DNA of 49,863 nt from an uncultured Verrucomicrobiota bacterium (GCA_903896505.1 CAITXU010000164.1:1-49863), one strand, 5' to 3'; shown: positions 17,666-27,615, counted from the first letter of the stretch. Notes: a model not told the origin generated them from the letters alone. Translations and numbers: made by a program.

Positions 17666-19741
17666 TTACCACACCTTCACCTGAGACTCGGGTGATCGCC
17701 ACATCGGTTTCCCCGGCCCAACGCCAAAGGCGGCATGGAAATCCGGAATGTTCGATAACGGGCCCAGGACCCGCCATTTTGCCGGAGCATGGACATCACT
17801 CAGCAAGTGTTGGCGCAGGGATTCCTCCCGCTGCTGTGTCAGCCAGCCGAGCGCATATCCCAGGAAATACCGCTGAAGGGGCGTTAATCCTGAAATCGGT
17901 TTTCCCGCCTTATACTGGTCGGTGTCCTTAAAGGCATCCAAGCCCAGCAGCAATCCTCCATAATCTGCCAAATTCTCTCCGAGACTCGCTGCACCGTTGA
18001 TATGAATTCCCGGTAGGGGTTCATACGCGCTGAACTGATCAGCCAGAACGGCCGCCCTTCGTTGGAATTGAGCGGCGTCTTCGGAGGTCCACCAGTTGGT
18101 CAGATTCCCTTTGGCGTCAAATTTGCGACCTTCATCATCAAACCCATGAGTGATTTCGTGACCGATGGTTGAAGCTCCCGCGTAGCCGTAAACGAGCGCG
18201 TCATCCAGTTCCCCATCCCGTGCGTTGGGAACAGCAAAAATAGCGGCGGGAAGGACGATCTCGTTGTTGGCCGGGTCGTAATACGCATTGTAAGTCTGCG
18301 GAGTCATATTCCATTCGGTCCGATCCACGGGCTTACCAAATTTTGAAAGCATGTCCTGAAACTGCCATCGCGAGGCGTTCATCATGTTCAGGGCGAGCGA
18401 CTCGGTGCCGATTTCGAGGGTGGAATAGTCCTTCCAGTGGTCGGGGTATCCCACCTTGGCCGTCAGGGCCTGCAACTTTTCGTGAGCCCTGGCCTTGGTG
18501 GAGCCGCTCATCCAATCCAACCGATCAATCCGATTCGAGTACGCTTGCTGAATGGCCACCACGAGTTCGGCATAGCGCTTCTTGGCCGTTGCAGGGAAAA
18601 ACTCCTCCACAAAGCGTCGGCCTAAAATCATGCCCATCGCTTGTTCCTGGGCGTCCAGTGCCCGTTTCCATTGTGGGCGACGCTCCTTTTGCCCGGCGAG
18701 GACCTGATAGTTGAAAGCAAAATTCTCCTGTTCCCATTCCCCGCCCAGGTACTCCGCATAGGCGGACACCAGCTGGAGCCGAAGATATTCCTTCAAGGTT
18801 TCCACCGGCGTCTTTCGGAGGAGGGTATCCAGCGAATGAAGGAATTCAGGTTGACCCACGATCACATACTCAGGGTGCAGTTGGAAGGTCGACAAGAGTC
18901 GGGTCCATGCAATGCCGGGGGTCTGTGTTCGGGTCAGGTCGTCCGGCGCACTTCGATGGTAATTTTTCTCCGGGTCCCTCAATTCCTCCAGTTTTCGCGA
19001 GGCCTTGGCCAGGCTCGTCTCAAACTGCATCACCCGCTTGGCCATCTTACGAGCATGGCGCTCGGGACGACCCAAAAGCATCAACTCACGGGCGAGATGA
19101 GCGACGTACTCTTCGCGAATGTGGGCGACACCCTTTTCCTTGTTGAAATAAAAATCACGTTCCGGCAACCCCAGCCCCCCCTGGCCGATCTGAACGGCCA
19201 TAACGTCGCTTTGCTTTTGGTCCTGCCCCACCCCGAGAGCCAGGAAGGCATTGATGCCCAGCGGACGCAAGGCAAAGGAGACTTCGATGGCATCGGCCAC
19301 GGAAGTCACTGCCTCGATACGCGCCAACTCCGTCTGAAGCGGTTGCAGTCCAAGACGGGTGGTTCGGTTGGTGTCCATTGCCGTCACCCAAAAGTCCCCA
19401 ATCTTCTTCAGATCAGTTCCGATTTGCCCCCGGTTGGTCGCTGCGGATTGATTGATCAGGCGCAGGCGGTCGTACAACTCGTCCTGCACCAGCTTGGAAA
19501 TGCCCCAATTTGATTCCGAGGCCGGAATGGGATTGCGCCGAAGCCATCCGCCGTTGGCGTAGTCAAAAAAGTCGACGCGAGGATCGACCTCAGGGTTTAG
19601 GTTGGCTGCCAGGATGTCCGTGGCTGGCGGCGGGTTGGTCGAATCCGCCCAAACCCACCGGTCCTGGGTTGCCAACGCCATGAGCGCCACAATCCACCCG
19701 TATTGTTGTGCCCGCTGTCCCCAGAAAACTGTCCTCATCAT
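17666..19741 (-). CDS. Exported M13-family zinc metallopeptidase (neprilysin/PepO-like)
   Basis: A zinc endopeptidase of the neprilysin family acting on peptides, here probably periplasmic. The N-terminus has a cleavable-looking signal segment (WIVALMALATQDRWVWA) and then DPRVDFFDYANGGWLRRNPIP, the family's conserved opening. The zinc motif HEITH (about residue 528) sits in IGHEITHGFDDEGRKFD. The third ligand Glu is in GENLADYGG (about residue 586). NAYYDPANNEIVLPAAI and a C-terminal FGVGPGKPMWRSPE...VW complete the pattern. The 691-residue length is normal. It lies 47 bp downstream of the alpha/beta hydrolase gene on the same strand. Confidence 0.95.
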   Translation of the reverse strand: MMRTVFWGQRAQQYGWIVALMALATQDRWVWADSTNPPPATDILAANLNPEVDPRVDFFDYANGGWLRRNPIPASESNWGISKLVQDELYDRLRLINQSAATNRGQIGTDLKKIGDFWVTAMDTNRTTRLGLQPLQTELARIEAVTSVADAIEVSFALRPLGINAFLALGVGQDQKQSDVMAVQIGQGGLGLPERDFYFNKEKGVAHIREEYVAHLARELMLLGRPERHARKMAKRVMQFETSLAKASRKLEELRDPEKNYHRSAPDDLTRTQTPGIAWTRLLSTFQLHPEYVIVGQPEFLHSLDTLLRKTPVETLKEYLRLQLVSAYAEYLGGEWEQENFAFNYQVLAGQKERRPQWKRALDAQEQAMGMILGRRFVEEFFPATAKKRYAELVVAIQQAYSNRIDRLDWMSGSTKARAHEKLQALTAKVGYPDHWKDYSTLEIGTESLALNMMNASRWQFQDMLSKFGKPVDRTEWNMTPQTYNAYYDPANNEIVLPAAIFAVPNARDGELDDALVYGYAGASTIGHEITHGFDDEGRKFDAKGNLTNWWTSEDAAQFQRRAAVLADQFSAYEPLPGIHINGAASLGENLADYGGLLLGLDAFKDTDQYKAGKPISGLTPLQRYFLGYALGWLTQQREESLRQHLLSDVHAPAKWRVLGPLSNIPDFHAAFGVGPGKPMWRSPESQVKVW

Positions 19742-19788
19742 GTCGACAGATTCACAAAAAGGACCCCGCCTGTCTGCAAAATCGACGA

Positions 19789-20751
19789 CTACTTTGGAGG
19801 CAGTCCCCGCAGGTGTCGGTCAAACCAGTCCGCCATAAAGCCCAAATCTTTGTCAAATCCCTTCCAAATGGCGTGACCTTCCCCGGCTCTTACCACCAAT
19901 TGGACCTGGGCACCCACCGTTTCAGCTTTGGCGGCAAATGTCTGGGATTGCTGAATGGGTACGAGCGTATCCGCATCGCCATGAAGAATCAGGGTGGGCG
20001 GCAGGTTGGTGGTGATGTGATAGATGGGCGAAATTTCCCGTCCCAGTGCCTGGCGACCCTCTGGGGTGTCGGACCTCGGACCGAAGGCGGGCTTGAAATT
20101 TGCAAGAATTCCCACCCCAACCGCATCTTCTCCGGGCTTTCCATAATTCAGGAAGTCGGTTGGAGGGAAGAAGCAGGCGACCGCTTGAACAGCGCTGCTT
20201 TCGCGATTGACCGGGTCCTTGTCGTCCTGGGGGCCAGGACCACCATGAACACCCATCGTCAGGGACAGATGGCCGCCGGCACTGGCACCCAGTATTCCAA
20301 GATGATCGGCGGCAATGCCATAGTGGGCGGCGTTGTGCCGGATGAACCGGATGGAGCGATGAATGTCCTCGGTTATCTCTGTAACGATGTATTTGGGCTG
20401 GGATCCATGGACCACGGCAAAAACCGTGTACCCTCGGTCGAGAAACGGCTTTAGAAACGCCGGATTGATGGATTCGTGGCTCGAAAACCAGCCCCCGCTC
20501 ACCATGAAGGCCAGGCCATAGCCATTGGTCTTGGAAGGCTGAAACACGTCCAATGTCAATGCGACGCCAGGTCTTCTGCCGTAGATGACATCTTCTGTTC
20601 GTACAAAATCGTCGGCCCGTCCGCCTTCCATTCCCAATGGGCCAAGAATCAAGCACAACACGAGAAGGAATCGTCCGGCGATACGATGGTCCCAACGGGT
20701 ATGAGCCTGCATCCTGCCATTGGTCTGAGACGATGATTTCGATGGAAGCAT
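19789..20751 (-). CDS. Exported alpha/beta hydrolase (esterase/BD-FAE-like)
   Basis: A serine hydrolase with an N-terminal hydrophobic segment (GRFLLVLCLILGPLGME), so probably exported. Visible elements are an oxyanion-type VSGGWFSS (in place of HGGG), the nucleophile elbow GASAGG, and LILHGDADTLVPIQQS with the acid Asp. The catalytic His is in GEGHAIWKG. This arrangement fits carbohydrate esterase or BD-FAE/dienelactone-hydrolase-like enzymes; the substrate is unknown. The frame is open to 20871. ATG 20751 is used and ATG 20712 is an alternative that still keeps the signal segment. It is divergent from the sigma-factor gene with 169 bp between. Confidence 0.85.
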   Translation of the reverse strand: MLPSKSSSQTNGRMQAHTRWDHRIAGRFLLVLCLILGPLGMEGGRADDFVRTEDVIYGRRPGVALTLDVFQPSKTNGYGLAFMVSGGWFSSHESINPAFLKPFLDRGYTVFAVVHGSQPKYIVTEITEDIHRSIRFIRHNAAHYGIAADHLGILGASAGGHLSLTMGVHGGPGPQDDKDPVNRESSAVQAVACFFPPTDFLNYGKPGEDAVGVGILANFKPAFGPRSDTPEGRQALGREISPIYHITTNLPPTLILHGDADTLVPIQQSQTFAAKAETVGAQVQLVVRAGEGHAIWKGFDKDLGFMADWFDRHLRGLPPK

Positions 20752-20920
20752 GGTTTGCCGATAACAAAAGCGGGAGCCACTGGCAAGGAGTCTGCGTTTG
20801 CGGACAGAGAGTGATTCTTTGACCCATATCCCGTTTCGTTGGCATGGCCTTCCATTCTGACAGAATGGCAAGTTTCCCGAATTCCTTGATAGATTCTGGT
20901 GTCAATGTCCGAATGATGGG

Positions 20921-21550
20921 GTGTTGGAGAACCCTCCGTCAGAACCTGTTTCGGGGTTGGAAGCGTTGCCGCCCACCCGGCGAAGTCTGTTGAGCCGTCT
21001 CAAAGACTGGGACAACCAGGATTCATGGCGACAATTTTTTGAGCTGTACTGGCGACTGATCTATGACCTGGCGCGCAAGGCCGGCCTGGGAGATGCCGCT
21101 GCCCAGGACGTTGTTCAGGAAACCGTCCTGGCTGCGGCGAAACAACTGCCGAATTTTAAATACGACCGCGCCAAAGGCTCTTTCAAGGGGTGGCTGATGC
21201 AGATCACACGCCGACGGATATCAGACGCCCTTCGGCAGACCTATCGACATCAACCCGGCGGCGCAGAGGCTGAAACAACGGCACTGCCGGATGATGAAGT
21301 GAATCAGTTTGAGGCACTTTGGGATTCCGAATGGCAAGCGCACTTGGCGGATTCCGTACTTTCCCAAGTCAAGGCCAAGTGCAATCCCGTTCACTATCAA
21401 GCGTTTGAATTGTTGACGGTGCAGGGGTGGAGTCCCATGGAGACAGGGAAGGCTCTCGGATTGAACCTCGCTCAGGTCTACCTGATCCGCAGCCGATTGC
21501 GCCGAATGGTGCGGGATGAACTTGGCCGGTTGGAAGCGGAGGGGGTCTGA
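20921..21550 (+). CDS. ECF-type RNA polymerase sigma factor (module 1)
   Basis: A 209-residue sigma-70-family protein with region 2 (FFELYWRLIYDLARKAGLGDAAAQDVVQETVLAAAKQLPNF, KGSFKGWLMQITRRRISDALR) and region 4 (HYQAFELLTVQGWSPMETGKALGLNLAQVYLIRSRLRRMV). The region 2 motif DVVQETVL is standard. It starts at GTG 20921; no strong ribosome-binding site was seen. The kinase gene begins 11 bp after its stop. This adjacency, repeated at 26826-31272, suggests the kinase controls the sigma factor or shares its signal, as reported for planctomycete ECF/kinase pairs. No anti-sigma factor gene is visible. Confidence 0.9.
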   Translation: MLENPPSEPVSGLEALPPTRRSLLSRLKDWDNQDSWRQFFELYWRLIYDLARKAGLGDAAAQDVVQETVLAAAKQLPNFKYDRAKGSFKGWLMQITRRRISDALRQTYRHQPGGAEAETTALPDDEVNQFEALWDSEWQAHLADSVLSQVKAKCNPVHYQAFELLTVQGWSPMETGKALGLNLAQVYLIRSRLRRMVRDELGRLEAEGV

Positions 21551-21561
21551 TCACGTCGGAC

Positions 21562-24500
21562 TTGGCATTGATTCCCCGTTGGGGCAGGTTTCGAGACACC
21601 TTGCCTACCGAGATTCCGGCCATTCCAGACCATGAAATGCTTCGGCTGATTGGCCGCGGCAGCTACGGCGAGGTTTGGATGGCTCGAAATGCCTTTGGTA
21701 CCCTTCGGGCAGTGAAGGTCGTCCGACGTTCCACTTTTGACAGTGATCGGCCATTCGCGCGGGAGTTATCGGGCATCCAACGTTACGAACCTATTTCCCG
21801 GGCGCACGATGGGTTGGTGGACATCCTCCAAGTCGGGCGAAACGAGGTGGCTCAATTTTTCTATTACGTGATGGAATTGGCGGATGACGCCAACACTGGC
21901 CTTCCGGTTGCATCCGACCTTGAATCGATCCTGGTCTATCGTCCCCGCATGCTTTCCTCCGTGGTGGGGGTAGGGGAACCACTAACGCCCCATCAGGCGA
22001 TTCCGTTCTTTTTGACACTGGCGGAAGGAATTGGTCATCTGCATGCAGGAGGGCTGCTCCACCGGGACATCAAGTCTGCCAACGTCATTTTTGTAAACGG
22101 GGTACCCAAACTCGCCGACCTCGGATTGGTGGTGGAGGCCGGAGAGTCGCGGACCTTTGTCGGGACGGAGGGGTTCATTCCGCCCGAGGGGCCGGGAACA
22201 AAGACTGCGGATATCTATGCCTTTGGTAAGCTGATGTACGAGGTGGCAACGGGCCGGGATCGAATGGAATTCCCGACACTTCCACTGAATCGCGTCAGTC
22301 CGGATCAGAATCGAGACCTTTTGGAACTCAACGCAGTTCTGCTTCGGTGCTGTGCTCCTGATTCCAGGGAACGCTATCAATCGACAGCGGAACTGCAGGC
22401 GGACCTGGCCATTCTACGTAGCGGCCAATCAGTTCAGGAACTCCGGTCATTCCAGCGGCGGCTGCGATTAACCCGGCGATTAGGGGTACTCGCAACGCTG
22501 GTGGCCTCGATCCTTTTGGGCGTGATGTTTCTCGTTCGTCGTCAGGCCAAACTGGCCCGCGAGGATTTTAATCGTTCCGAGATTCTCCGAACCCGGTCGG
22601 AAACGGCGGAAAGGGCGGCAAAGGAGCAATTGTTTGCTTCATTGGTGGCTCAAGGTGCTGCGGAGCGGCACTCAGGCCGGGCAGGGGCGCGCCAAAAAGC
22701 TCTGGAGGCACTTTCAGCAGCCGCTGCGCTCTCCCCAGCCACACCCGAGCTTCGGAGCGAGGCCATATCCGCTTTGGCTTTATCGGATTTCACGACCGTT
22801 CGTCGTATTTCGGGTGCCTCCAATTTCGCCTCTTCGATGGTGCTCAGCCCGGACCGTCGAATTTTTGCCCAAAGACTCACTGATGGGAATGTTCAGATCG
22901 GCAGTGCCGAGAATGGTTCAATTCTTGGCGTTCTGCCCACGGCTGCGGGTGCCGTTGGTCCGTTCAGTCGCGACGGGCGATTCCTGATGACTTCGTCTGA
23001 CCATGGGGTTCAGAGAATCTGGGATTTACGCAACGGAAGTCCTACTTTCTCCCTTCCGGAGGACGGCCCAGAACTGTTCGCATTCGGTCCGGAGCCCGGA
23101 CATTTCATTGTCCGGAATGGGCAAGAACTGATTGTCCGATCAACCACAAAAGAATCGATTTCGGCGGTCTTTATTCCCGAGCCTTTTAACCGGCATGCAC
23201 TTTCAGCCGAAGGCGGGTTGCTCGCCTGGACGAGCGAGACGAACCCGGCCATCCGCGTGACGAAGATTCCGGAGGGTACAAATCTGGGCACCCTTCATTT
23301 GAATCCTGACGTGGATGCCATCAGCATGGCTTGGAGCCCGGATCGAAAGACGCTGGCTATCGGGACAACCTCGCATCGGGTGCTTCTCTGGAACCCGGAA
23401 GCAACCAACCGTCCTTCGGAACTTATCGGCCACGGAGCCGAGGTGGTTACTCTGACATGGGCCCCGAGTGGCCGATTCTTGATTTCGGGAAGCTGGGATA
23501 ACACCACGCGTATCTGGAATGTTGAGGAAGGTCGCGAGATGAGCCGCCACCTTGTGTCGTCTTGGGAGAATGGTTTCCTGCCGGACGAAAAGCACATGGT
23601 TCTCTACACCATCGCCAACAACGAGCTGTTGTGGTTTGACGTCCATGTAGACGAGGTTTGCCGTCACCTTCGGGTGCCGGGCACCGACGCAATCAAGTCG
23701 CCCTATCAGTGTGTCTTTTCTGCTGATTCGTCGATTCTCTTCGAAGGATGTCACGACGGCTTTCGAGCATTTCGCCCCAAAGACGGGCAGCAAGTTGGGT
23801 TCCTACCCGGGCAACATATTCGCCGATTGATCGCGATGCCGGGCAATCCAAAGGAACTTGCCGCTGTGACTCGAACGGAACGCGGAATCGTGGCGTGGGA
23901 TGAAGATGGAACCGGTCAGGTTCTCTTCCGATCCTTCACGGCAATGAATCGCTCCGAATTGGCGAGTCATGACACTTTGGGGCGACCCTGGGTCGGTTCG
24001 GATGATTCCGGGTTTTCGTTATATTATACCAACAATCGTGTTGTAGCGTTGCCCGGCAGCAAGGGGGCGGCTATTGCTGCCACCAGTCTCGATGGTCGTT
24101 GGGTCATGGCCTCTCTGCCTGGACGAGCCGGCTACTGGGACATCAGTGGAAAGGATTCCTCCATGGCCATGCATGATCTGGGACCGGCCCGCTCCTATGG
24201 CATCGCCATCAGTCACGACAGCCGCCGATTCTACCACGCCACCCTTCATGAGCTCTGTTGCACCGATGCGGCCACCGGGCGTCGACTCTGGCAAACCCGG
24301 TTAAATGAAAATTCAAACTTTAATGCCGGTATCGTGGAATCCTTTGATGGGAAAATCGTTGCAGTGGGCATTCCCCCGTATGTGGTTTCCTTCGTCGATA
24401 CCGCAACGGGGCAATGGCTGGCCAACCTGGAACACCCTGACCCCCAGCCGTTGAACGATATTGCGTTTAGTCCCGACGGACATTGGTTTGCTGTCGCCTG

Positions 24501-24576
24501 CACTTCTCACGTCACCCAGTTGTGGGACTTGAGAGAGCTTCGTTCCCGGTTGAAAGCAATGAACGCCGATTGGTAG
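21562..24576 (+). CDS. Transmembrane Ser/Thr protein kinase with WD40 repeat domain (module 1)
   Basis: About 1004 residues. An N-terminal Hanks-type kinase domain (residues 25-290) has glycine loop GRGSYG (31-36), Lys52, catalytic loop HRDIKSAN (His167-Asn174), and a DLG metal-binding motif (186-188) in place of DFG. The usual APE is replaced by PPE in GFIPPEG. A single transmembrane helix (about 308-326, LGVLATLVASILLGVMFLV) follows, then a short coiled segment and a C-terminal WD40-like propeller (repeats with LIWNPE, TRIWNVEEG, IAFSPDG, LWDLRE). The kinase therefore faces the cytoplasm and the propeller the periplasm. All candidate starts near 21562 are TTG. It directly follows its sigma-factor partner. 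Confidence 0.9.
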   Translation: MALIPRWGRFRDTLPTEIPAIPDHEMLRLIGRGSYGEVWMARNAFGTLRAVKVVRRSTFDSDRPFARELSGIQRYEPISRAHDGLVDILQVGRNEVAQFFYYVMELADDANTGLPVASDLESILVYRPRMLSSVVGVGEPLTPHQAIPFFLTLAEGIGHLHAGGLLHRDIKSANVIFVNGVPKLADLGLVVEAGESRTFVGTEGFIPPEGPGTKTADIYAFGKLMYEVATGRDRMEFPTLPLNRVSPDQNRDLLELNAVLLRCCAPDSRERYQSTAELQADLAILRSGQSVQELRSFQRRLRLTRRLGVLATLVASILLGVMFLVRRQAKLAREDFNRSEILRTRSETAERAAKEQLFASLVAQGAAERHSGRAGARQKALEALSAAAALSPATPELRSEAISALALSDFTTVRRISGASNFASSMVLSPDRRIFAQRLTDGNVQIGSAENGSILGVLPTAAGAVGPFSRDGRFLMTSSDHGVQRIWDLRNGSPTFSLPEDGPELFAFGPEPGHFIVRNGQELIVRSTTKESISAVFIPEPFNRHALSAEGGLLAWTSETNPAIRVTKIPEGTNLGTLHLNPDVDAISMAWSPDRKTLAIGTTSHRVLLWNPEATNRPSELIGHGAEVVTLTWAPSGRFLISGSWDNTTRIWNVEEGREMSRHLVSSWENGFLPDEKHMVLYTIANNELLWFDVHVDEVCRHLRVPGTDAIKSPYQCVFSADSSILFEGCHDGFRAFRPKDGQQVGFLPGQHIRRLIAMPGNPKELAAVTRTERGIVAWDEDGTGQVLFRSFTAMNRSELASHDTLGRPWVGSDDSGFSLYYTNNRVVALPGSKGAAIAATSLDGRWVMASLPGRAGYWDISGKDSSMAMHDLGPARSYGIAISHDSRRFYHATLHELCCTDAATGRRLWQTRLNENSNFNAGIVESFDGKIVAVGIPPYVVSFVDTATGQWLANLEHPDPQPLNDIAFSPDGHWFAVACTSHVTQLWDLRELRSRLKAMNADW

Positions 24577-24630
24577 CCATCGGCGGTGTCGGGCCGCGGG
24601 ACCGTGCCGGATTACGTTCAGGAGGGGGCA

Positions 24631-25578
24631 TCACTTGTTTAGAAGAATGCTCTCCGCGCGGGTGTGTTGTTTCTTGATACGTCGGTAGGTGTTGTCCATG
24701 AGCAGGATCAGACGCGATGCGACAACAGTAGGGAGTGAGAAAGTGCGTGCGACCCACCGCTCCAATTCTTCAGACGATTGACCATCGAGTTTCAGGACCT
24801 GTCGGCGCAGTTCCGCCCGGCAGGCGTGCTGAAGGACAAGTCGGAATCGGTCTTTGGTTGTGGACGGGGTCAAAGACTGCATTCGCTTGGCCACCTCAAA
24901 CTCGCTGACGACCACTGCTTTTACATCAAACTTGTTTCGAGCGGACGCGCTGAACGGATGCAAACGCTGGCCGCAGAGTGCCGATTGAAGGTGGGGAATG
25001 GTGCGGCGGGATGAGTGGGCAATCATGGACATGAACAAGTGATCGGATTGCTTGAGGTCCTCAAACTCGTAGGGAAGGGGACGATACCGGGTTCGGTAAA
25101 GCGTCGAACAAAGATAGGGGTGATCATTTTCGAGCATGCTTTTGACGTAATCCTGCCAGGTGACCTGCGCTGATAGGCGGCAATGCATTGTTCCCAAACG
25201 AACTCCCTTGGCGTCCATCTGGTAGTGGTCGGTAAATCCGATGTCGGCGTCCGTTTCGACCATGGCCGCGATCAATTGTCGGTAGAACTCGGGGGCGACT
25301 TCGTCGTCCGCCATCAGGAGATGAAGGAAGTCGGCTGAGGACCCCTGTGCCACACACTGGTTGAGATTGGGAACCATCCCCGCATTGGACTCCCTTCCAA
25401 TGACGTCGACATCGTCACCAAAGGACCGGAGAACCTCCAAAGTCCGATCCGTCGAGGCGTTGTCGAACACGACGATTCGGTGATGGTCCATGCGCGCCTT
25501 GAGCACTGATTCAATGGTGTGGGCAATGAACCGTTCGCCATTGAACACGGGAATGGCGGTTATGATTTTTGATGGCAT
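24631..25578 (-). CDS. Family 2 glycosyltransferase
   Basis: Transfers a sugar from a nucleotide donor, probably in surface polysaccharide or glycolipid synthesis. The 315-residue protein starts MPSKIITAIPVFNGERFIAHTIESVL. It then has VVFDNASTDRT and LLMADDEVAPEFY, whose Asp-Asp pair is the likely metal/nucleotide site. The C-terminal half is variable and basic, without transmembrane helices, so the enzyme is probably soluble or peripheral. ATG 25578 is preferred over an upstream TTG (25614). It is divergent from the HAD phosphatase gene (101 bp) and convergent with kinase 1 (54 bp); neither neighbour defines the acceptor. Confidence 0.88.
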   Translation of the reverse strand: MPSKIITAIPVFNGERFIAHTIESVLKARMDHHRIVVFDNASTDRTLEVLRSFGDDVDVIGRESNAGMVPNLNQCVAQGSSADFLHLLMADDEVAPEFYRQLIAAMVETDADIGFTDHYQMDAKGVRLGTMHCRLSAQVTWQDYVKSMLENDHPYLCSTLYRTRYRPLPYEFEDLKQSDHLFMSMIAHSSRRTIPHLQSALCGQRLHPFSASARNKFDVKAVVVSEFEVAKRMQSLTPSTTKDRFRLVLQHACRAELRRQVLKLDGQSSEELERWVARTFSLPTVVASRLILLMDNTYRRIKKQHTRAESILLNK

Positions 25579-25679
25579 TCGGAGGGGACTTGAGTCACAG
25601 GGCGATGACGCCAAAGTATCCTTGTTTTGTCCATTTCGGCGTGACTCTTCCCACTACCAACCGGAAACTGTCTTCTCCG

Positions 25680-26657
25680 ATGAGAACCCGTCATTCCGTG
25701 GCCTGGGCCCTGGTTTTTCTACTCCACGCCGCAGCTCAGACACCCCTTCCTTCGTGGGGCGAAGGGCCTTCGCGAAAAGCCATCGTACATTTTGTCGAGG
25801 AGGTAACCCGCGATAACGGACCGCAGTTTGTGCCTCCCGCAGAGCGAATCGCCGTTTTCGACAACGACGGCACCCTGTGGTGCGAGCAGCCGATGTATGT
25901 CCAACTGGCCTTCGCCCTGGACCGGGTGAAAGCGCTGGCTCCGGGCCATCCCGAATGGAAGACCAAAGCCCCGTTTCACGCGGCGCTCACGGGTGATCTC
26001 AAGGCTCTGGCCTCAGGAGGGGAGCACGCACTGATTGAACTGGTCATGGCCACGCACGCGGGCATGACCACGGAAGAATTCAATATCGTGGTCAAGGATT
26101 GGATGGCGACCGCCCGCCACCCCAAAACAGGTCGGCTCTATACCGAGATGGTCTACCAGCCCATGCTGGAACTGCTGACGTACCTTCGGGAGCACGGGTT
26201 CAAGCCGTACATCGTTTCCGGAGGTGGCATCGAGTTCATGCGCCCGTGGAGTGAACGGGTGTATGGCATTCCCCCGGAACAGGTGATTGGAAGCAGCATC
26301 AAGACCAAATATGAACTTCTGGGTGGAAAGCCATCCATTGTCCGTTTGCCAGAACTCAACTTCATTGACGACAAGTCAGGGAAGCCGGTGGGAATTCAAC
26401 AATATATTGGACGTCGACCCATTGCTGCCTTCGGCAATTCGGATGGCGATTTCCAGATGCTGGAATGGACCACGAGCGGTTCGGGGGCGCGGTTGGGGGT
26501 GCTCGTCCATCATGATGATGCGGTCCGGGAATTCGCCTATGACCGCCATTCGTCGATTGGTCGCCTCGACCGCGGCTTGGATGAGGCTCCCAAGCGAAAC
26601 TGGTTGGTGGTGAGCATGAAGGAAGATTGGAACCAGATTTTTCCGATCTCAAAATAG
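25680..26657 (+). CDS. Exported HAD-superfamily phosphatase
   Basis: A 325-residue haloacid-dehalogenase-fold hydrolase. Motif I is VFDNDGTLWCEQP, with the nucleophile Asp and the general acid Asp two residues on. Motif II is probably YIVSGGGIEF, and the motif IV acidic pair lies in AFGNSDGDFQML. The N-terminal MRTRHSVAWALVFLLHAAAQ looks like a signal peptide, so it probably acts in the periplasm. Substrate unknown; SerB-like phosphoserine and acid phosphatases are the nearest families in appearance. ATG 25680 gives the signal peptide; the frame is open to 25569. It lies between the two sigma/kinase modules with no shared promoter evident. Confidence 0.85.
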   Translation: MRTRHSVAWALVFLLHAAAQTPLPSWGEGPSRKAIVHFVEEVTRDNGPQFVPPAERIAVFDNDGTLWCEQPMYVQLAFALDRVKALAPGHPEWKTKAPFHAALTGDLKALASGGEHALIELVMATHAGMTTEEFNIVVKDWMATARHPKTGRLYTEMVYQPMLELLTYLREHGFKPYIVSGGGIEFMRPWSERVYGIPPEQVIGSSIKTKYELLGGKPSIVRLPELNFIDDKSGKPVGIQQYIGRRPIAAFGNSDGDFQMLEWTTSGSGARLGVLVHHDDAVREFAYDRHSSIGRLDRGLDEAPKRNWLVVSMKEDWNQIFPISK

Positions 26658-26825
26658 GGGAGCCCAATGCCAGCGGGGCAGGTGTCTCTGACGGAGTCGG
26701 GAACAGGATTCGAGGACTGAAGGTCACGGTGGTATTTTGGAGGTTGATCGAGCATTGTCCTTTGACTCCGTGTGGAGGGAGTGGGATACACCCGTCACTC
26801 TCGAACCCGGGAGTCAATTGGTACC

Positions 26826-27572
26826 ATGCAGCAGCACGAGGATTACCCGGAGCCCCCAACGTCCGCCCAGTTTCGAACCACGCGCTGGAGCGTGGTTCTA
26901 CGGGCTGGAGCGGAGCAATTGTCGCCCACGAACGAGCGGCAAGCGTTGGAGGAACTGTGCCGAACTTACTGGTATCCGCTGTATTCCTTCATCAGGCGCA
27001 AAGGGCATGCTCCCGAGGCAGCCGAGGATTTGACTCAGGGCTTTTTCCTCCAGTTGTTCGCTCGCAATTCCTTTGTGTTGGCTTCTGAGGAACGAGGCCG
27101 ATTTCGCACGTTTCTTCTCTGCGCGCTGAATCATTATTTGACCAACCAGTGGCAGATGACACAACGCCAGAAGCGGGGAGGCGGCTCGGTGATTCTATCC
27201 CTGGATGTCGCGTTGGCCGAGGCACGGTTCGGGCTTGAGCCAGTCACTACAGACACACCCGAGCGCGCTTTCGACCGACGATGGGTGGAGGTCCTGCTCG
27301 GAAATGTACTGGCGAGGCTCCGTGCCGAAGCCGAGGCAGACGGGGAGGTCGATCGCTTCGACCGTCTCAAATCCTATCTGGTGGAGGATAGGGGAGAGTC
27401 GACGTTTCAGGAGATAGCCACGTCCATGGGTTGCACAGAGGCTGCAGTGAAAGGGGTGGTCCGTCGGTTACGAGCACGATTTCGGGAGGCCCTGAGGGGA
27501 GAGGTAGCCCACACTGTTGCATCCCCCGACGACGTCGAAGTGGAACTGCGGCACCTCATTGCATCGATTTGA
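26826..27572 (+). CDS. ECF-type RNA polymerase sigma factor (module 2)
   Basis: A 248-residue sigma-70-family protein different in sequence from the one at 20921. Region 2 is TYWYPLYSFIRRKGHAPEAAEDLTQGFFLQLFARN, with GRFRTFLLCALNHYLTNQW; region 4 is GESTFQEIATSMGCTEAAVKGVVRRLRARFREALR. The 'DLTQGFF' and 'CALNHYLTN' words are characteristic of sigma factors paired with Ser/Thr kinases in Planctomycetes and Verrucomicrobia. ATG 26826 is chosen; the frame is open to 26772. It is followed after 43 bp by kinase 2, so the two are likely co-transcribed. Promoters it recognises cannot be predicted. Confidence 0.9.
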   Translation: MQQHEDYPEPPTSAQFRTTRWSVVLRAGAEQLSPTNERQALEELCRTYWYPLYSFIRRKGHAPEAAEDLTQGFFLQLFARNSFVLASEERGRFRTFLLCALNHYLTNQWQMTQRQKRGGGSVILSLDVALAEARFGLEPVTTDTPERAFDRRWVEVLLGNVLARLRAEAEADGEVDRFDRLKSYLVEDRGESTFQEIATSMGCTEAAVKGVVRRLRARFREALRGEVAHTVASPDDVEVELRHLIASI

Positions 27573-27615
27573 AGCAGAAAGTGGTCTGGATCAATGGTTT
27601 TGCGGTAAGTATTGA

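Noticed and set aside
18641-19513. 290-codon plus-strand frame opposite the M13 peptidase
   Set aside because: Antisense shadow of a gene with intact catalytic motifs.
19922-20905. 327-codon frame overlapping the alpha/beta hydrolase on the same strand in another frame
   Set aside because: The hydrolase frame has the nucleophile elbow, Asp and His; this one has nothing recognisable.
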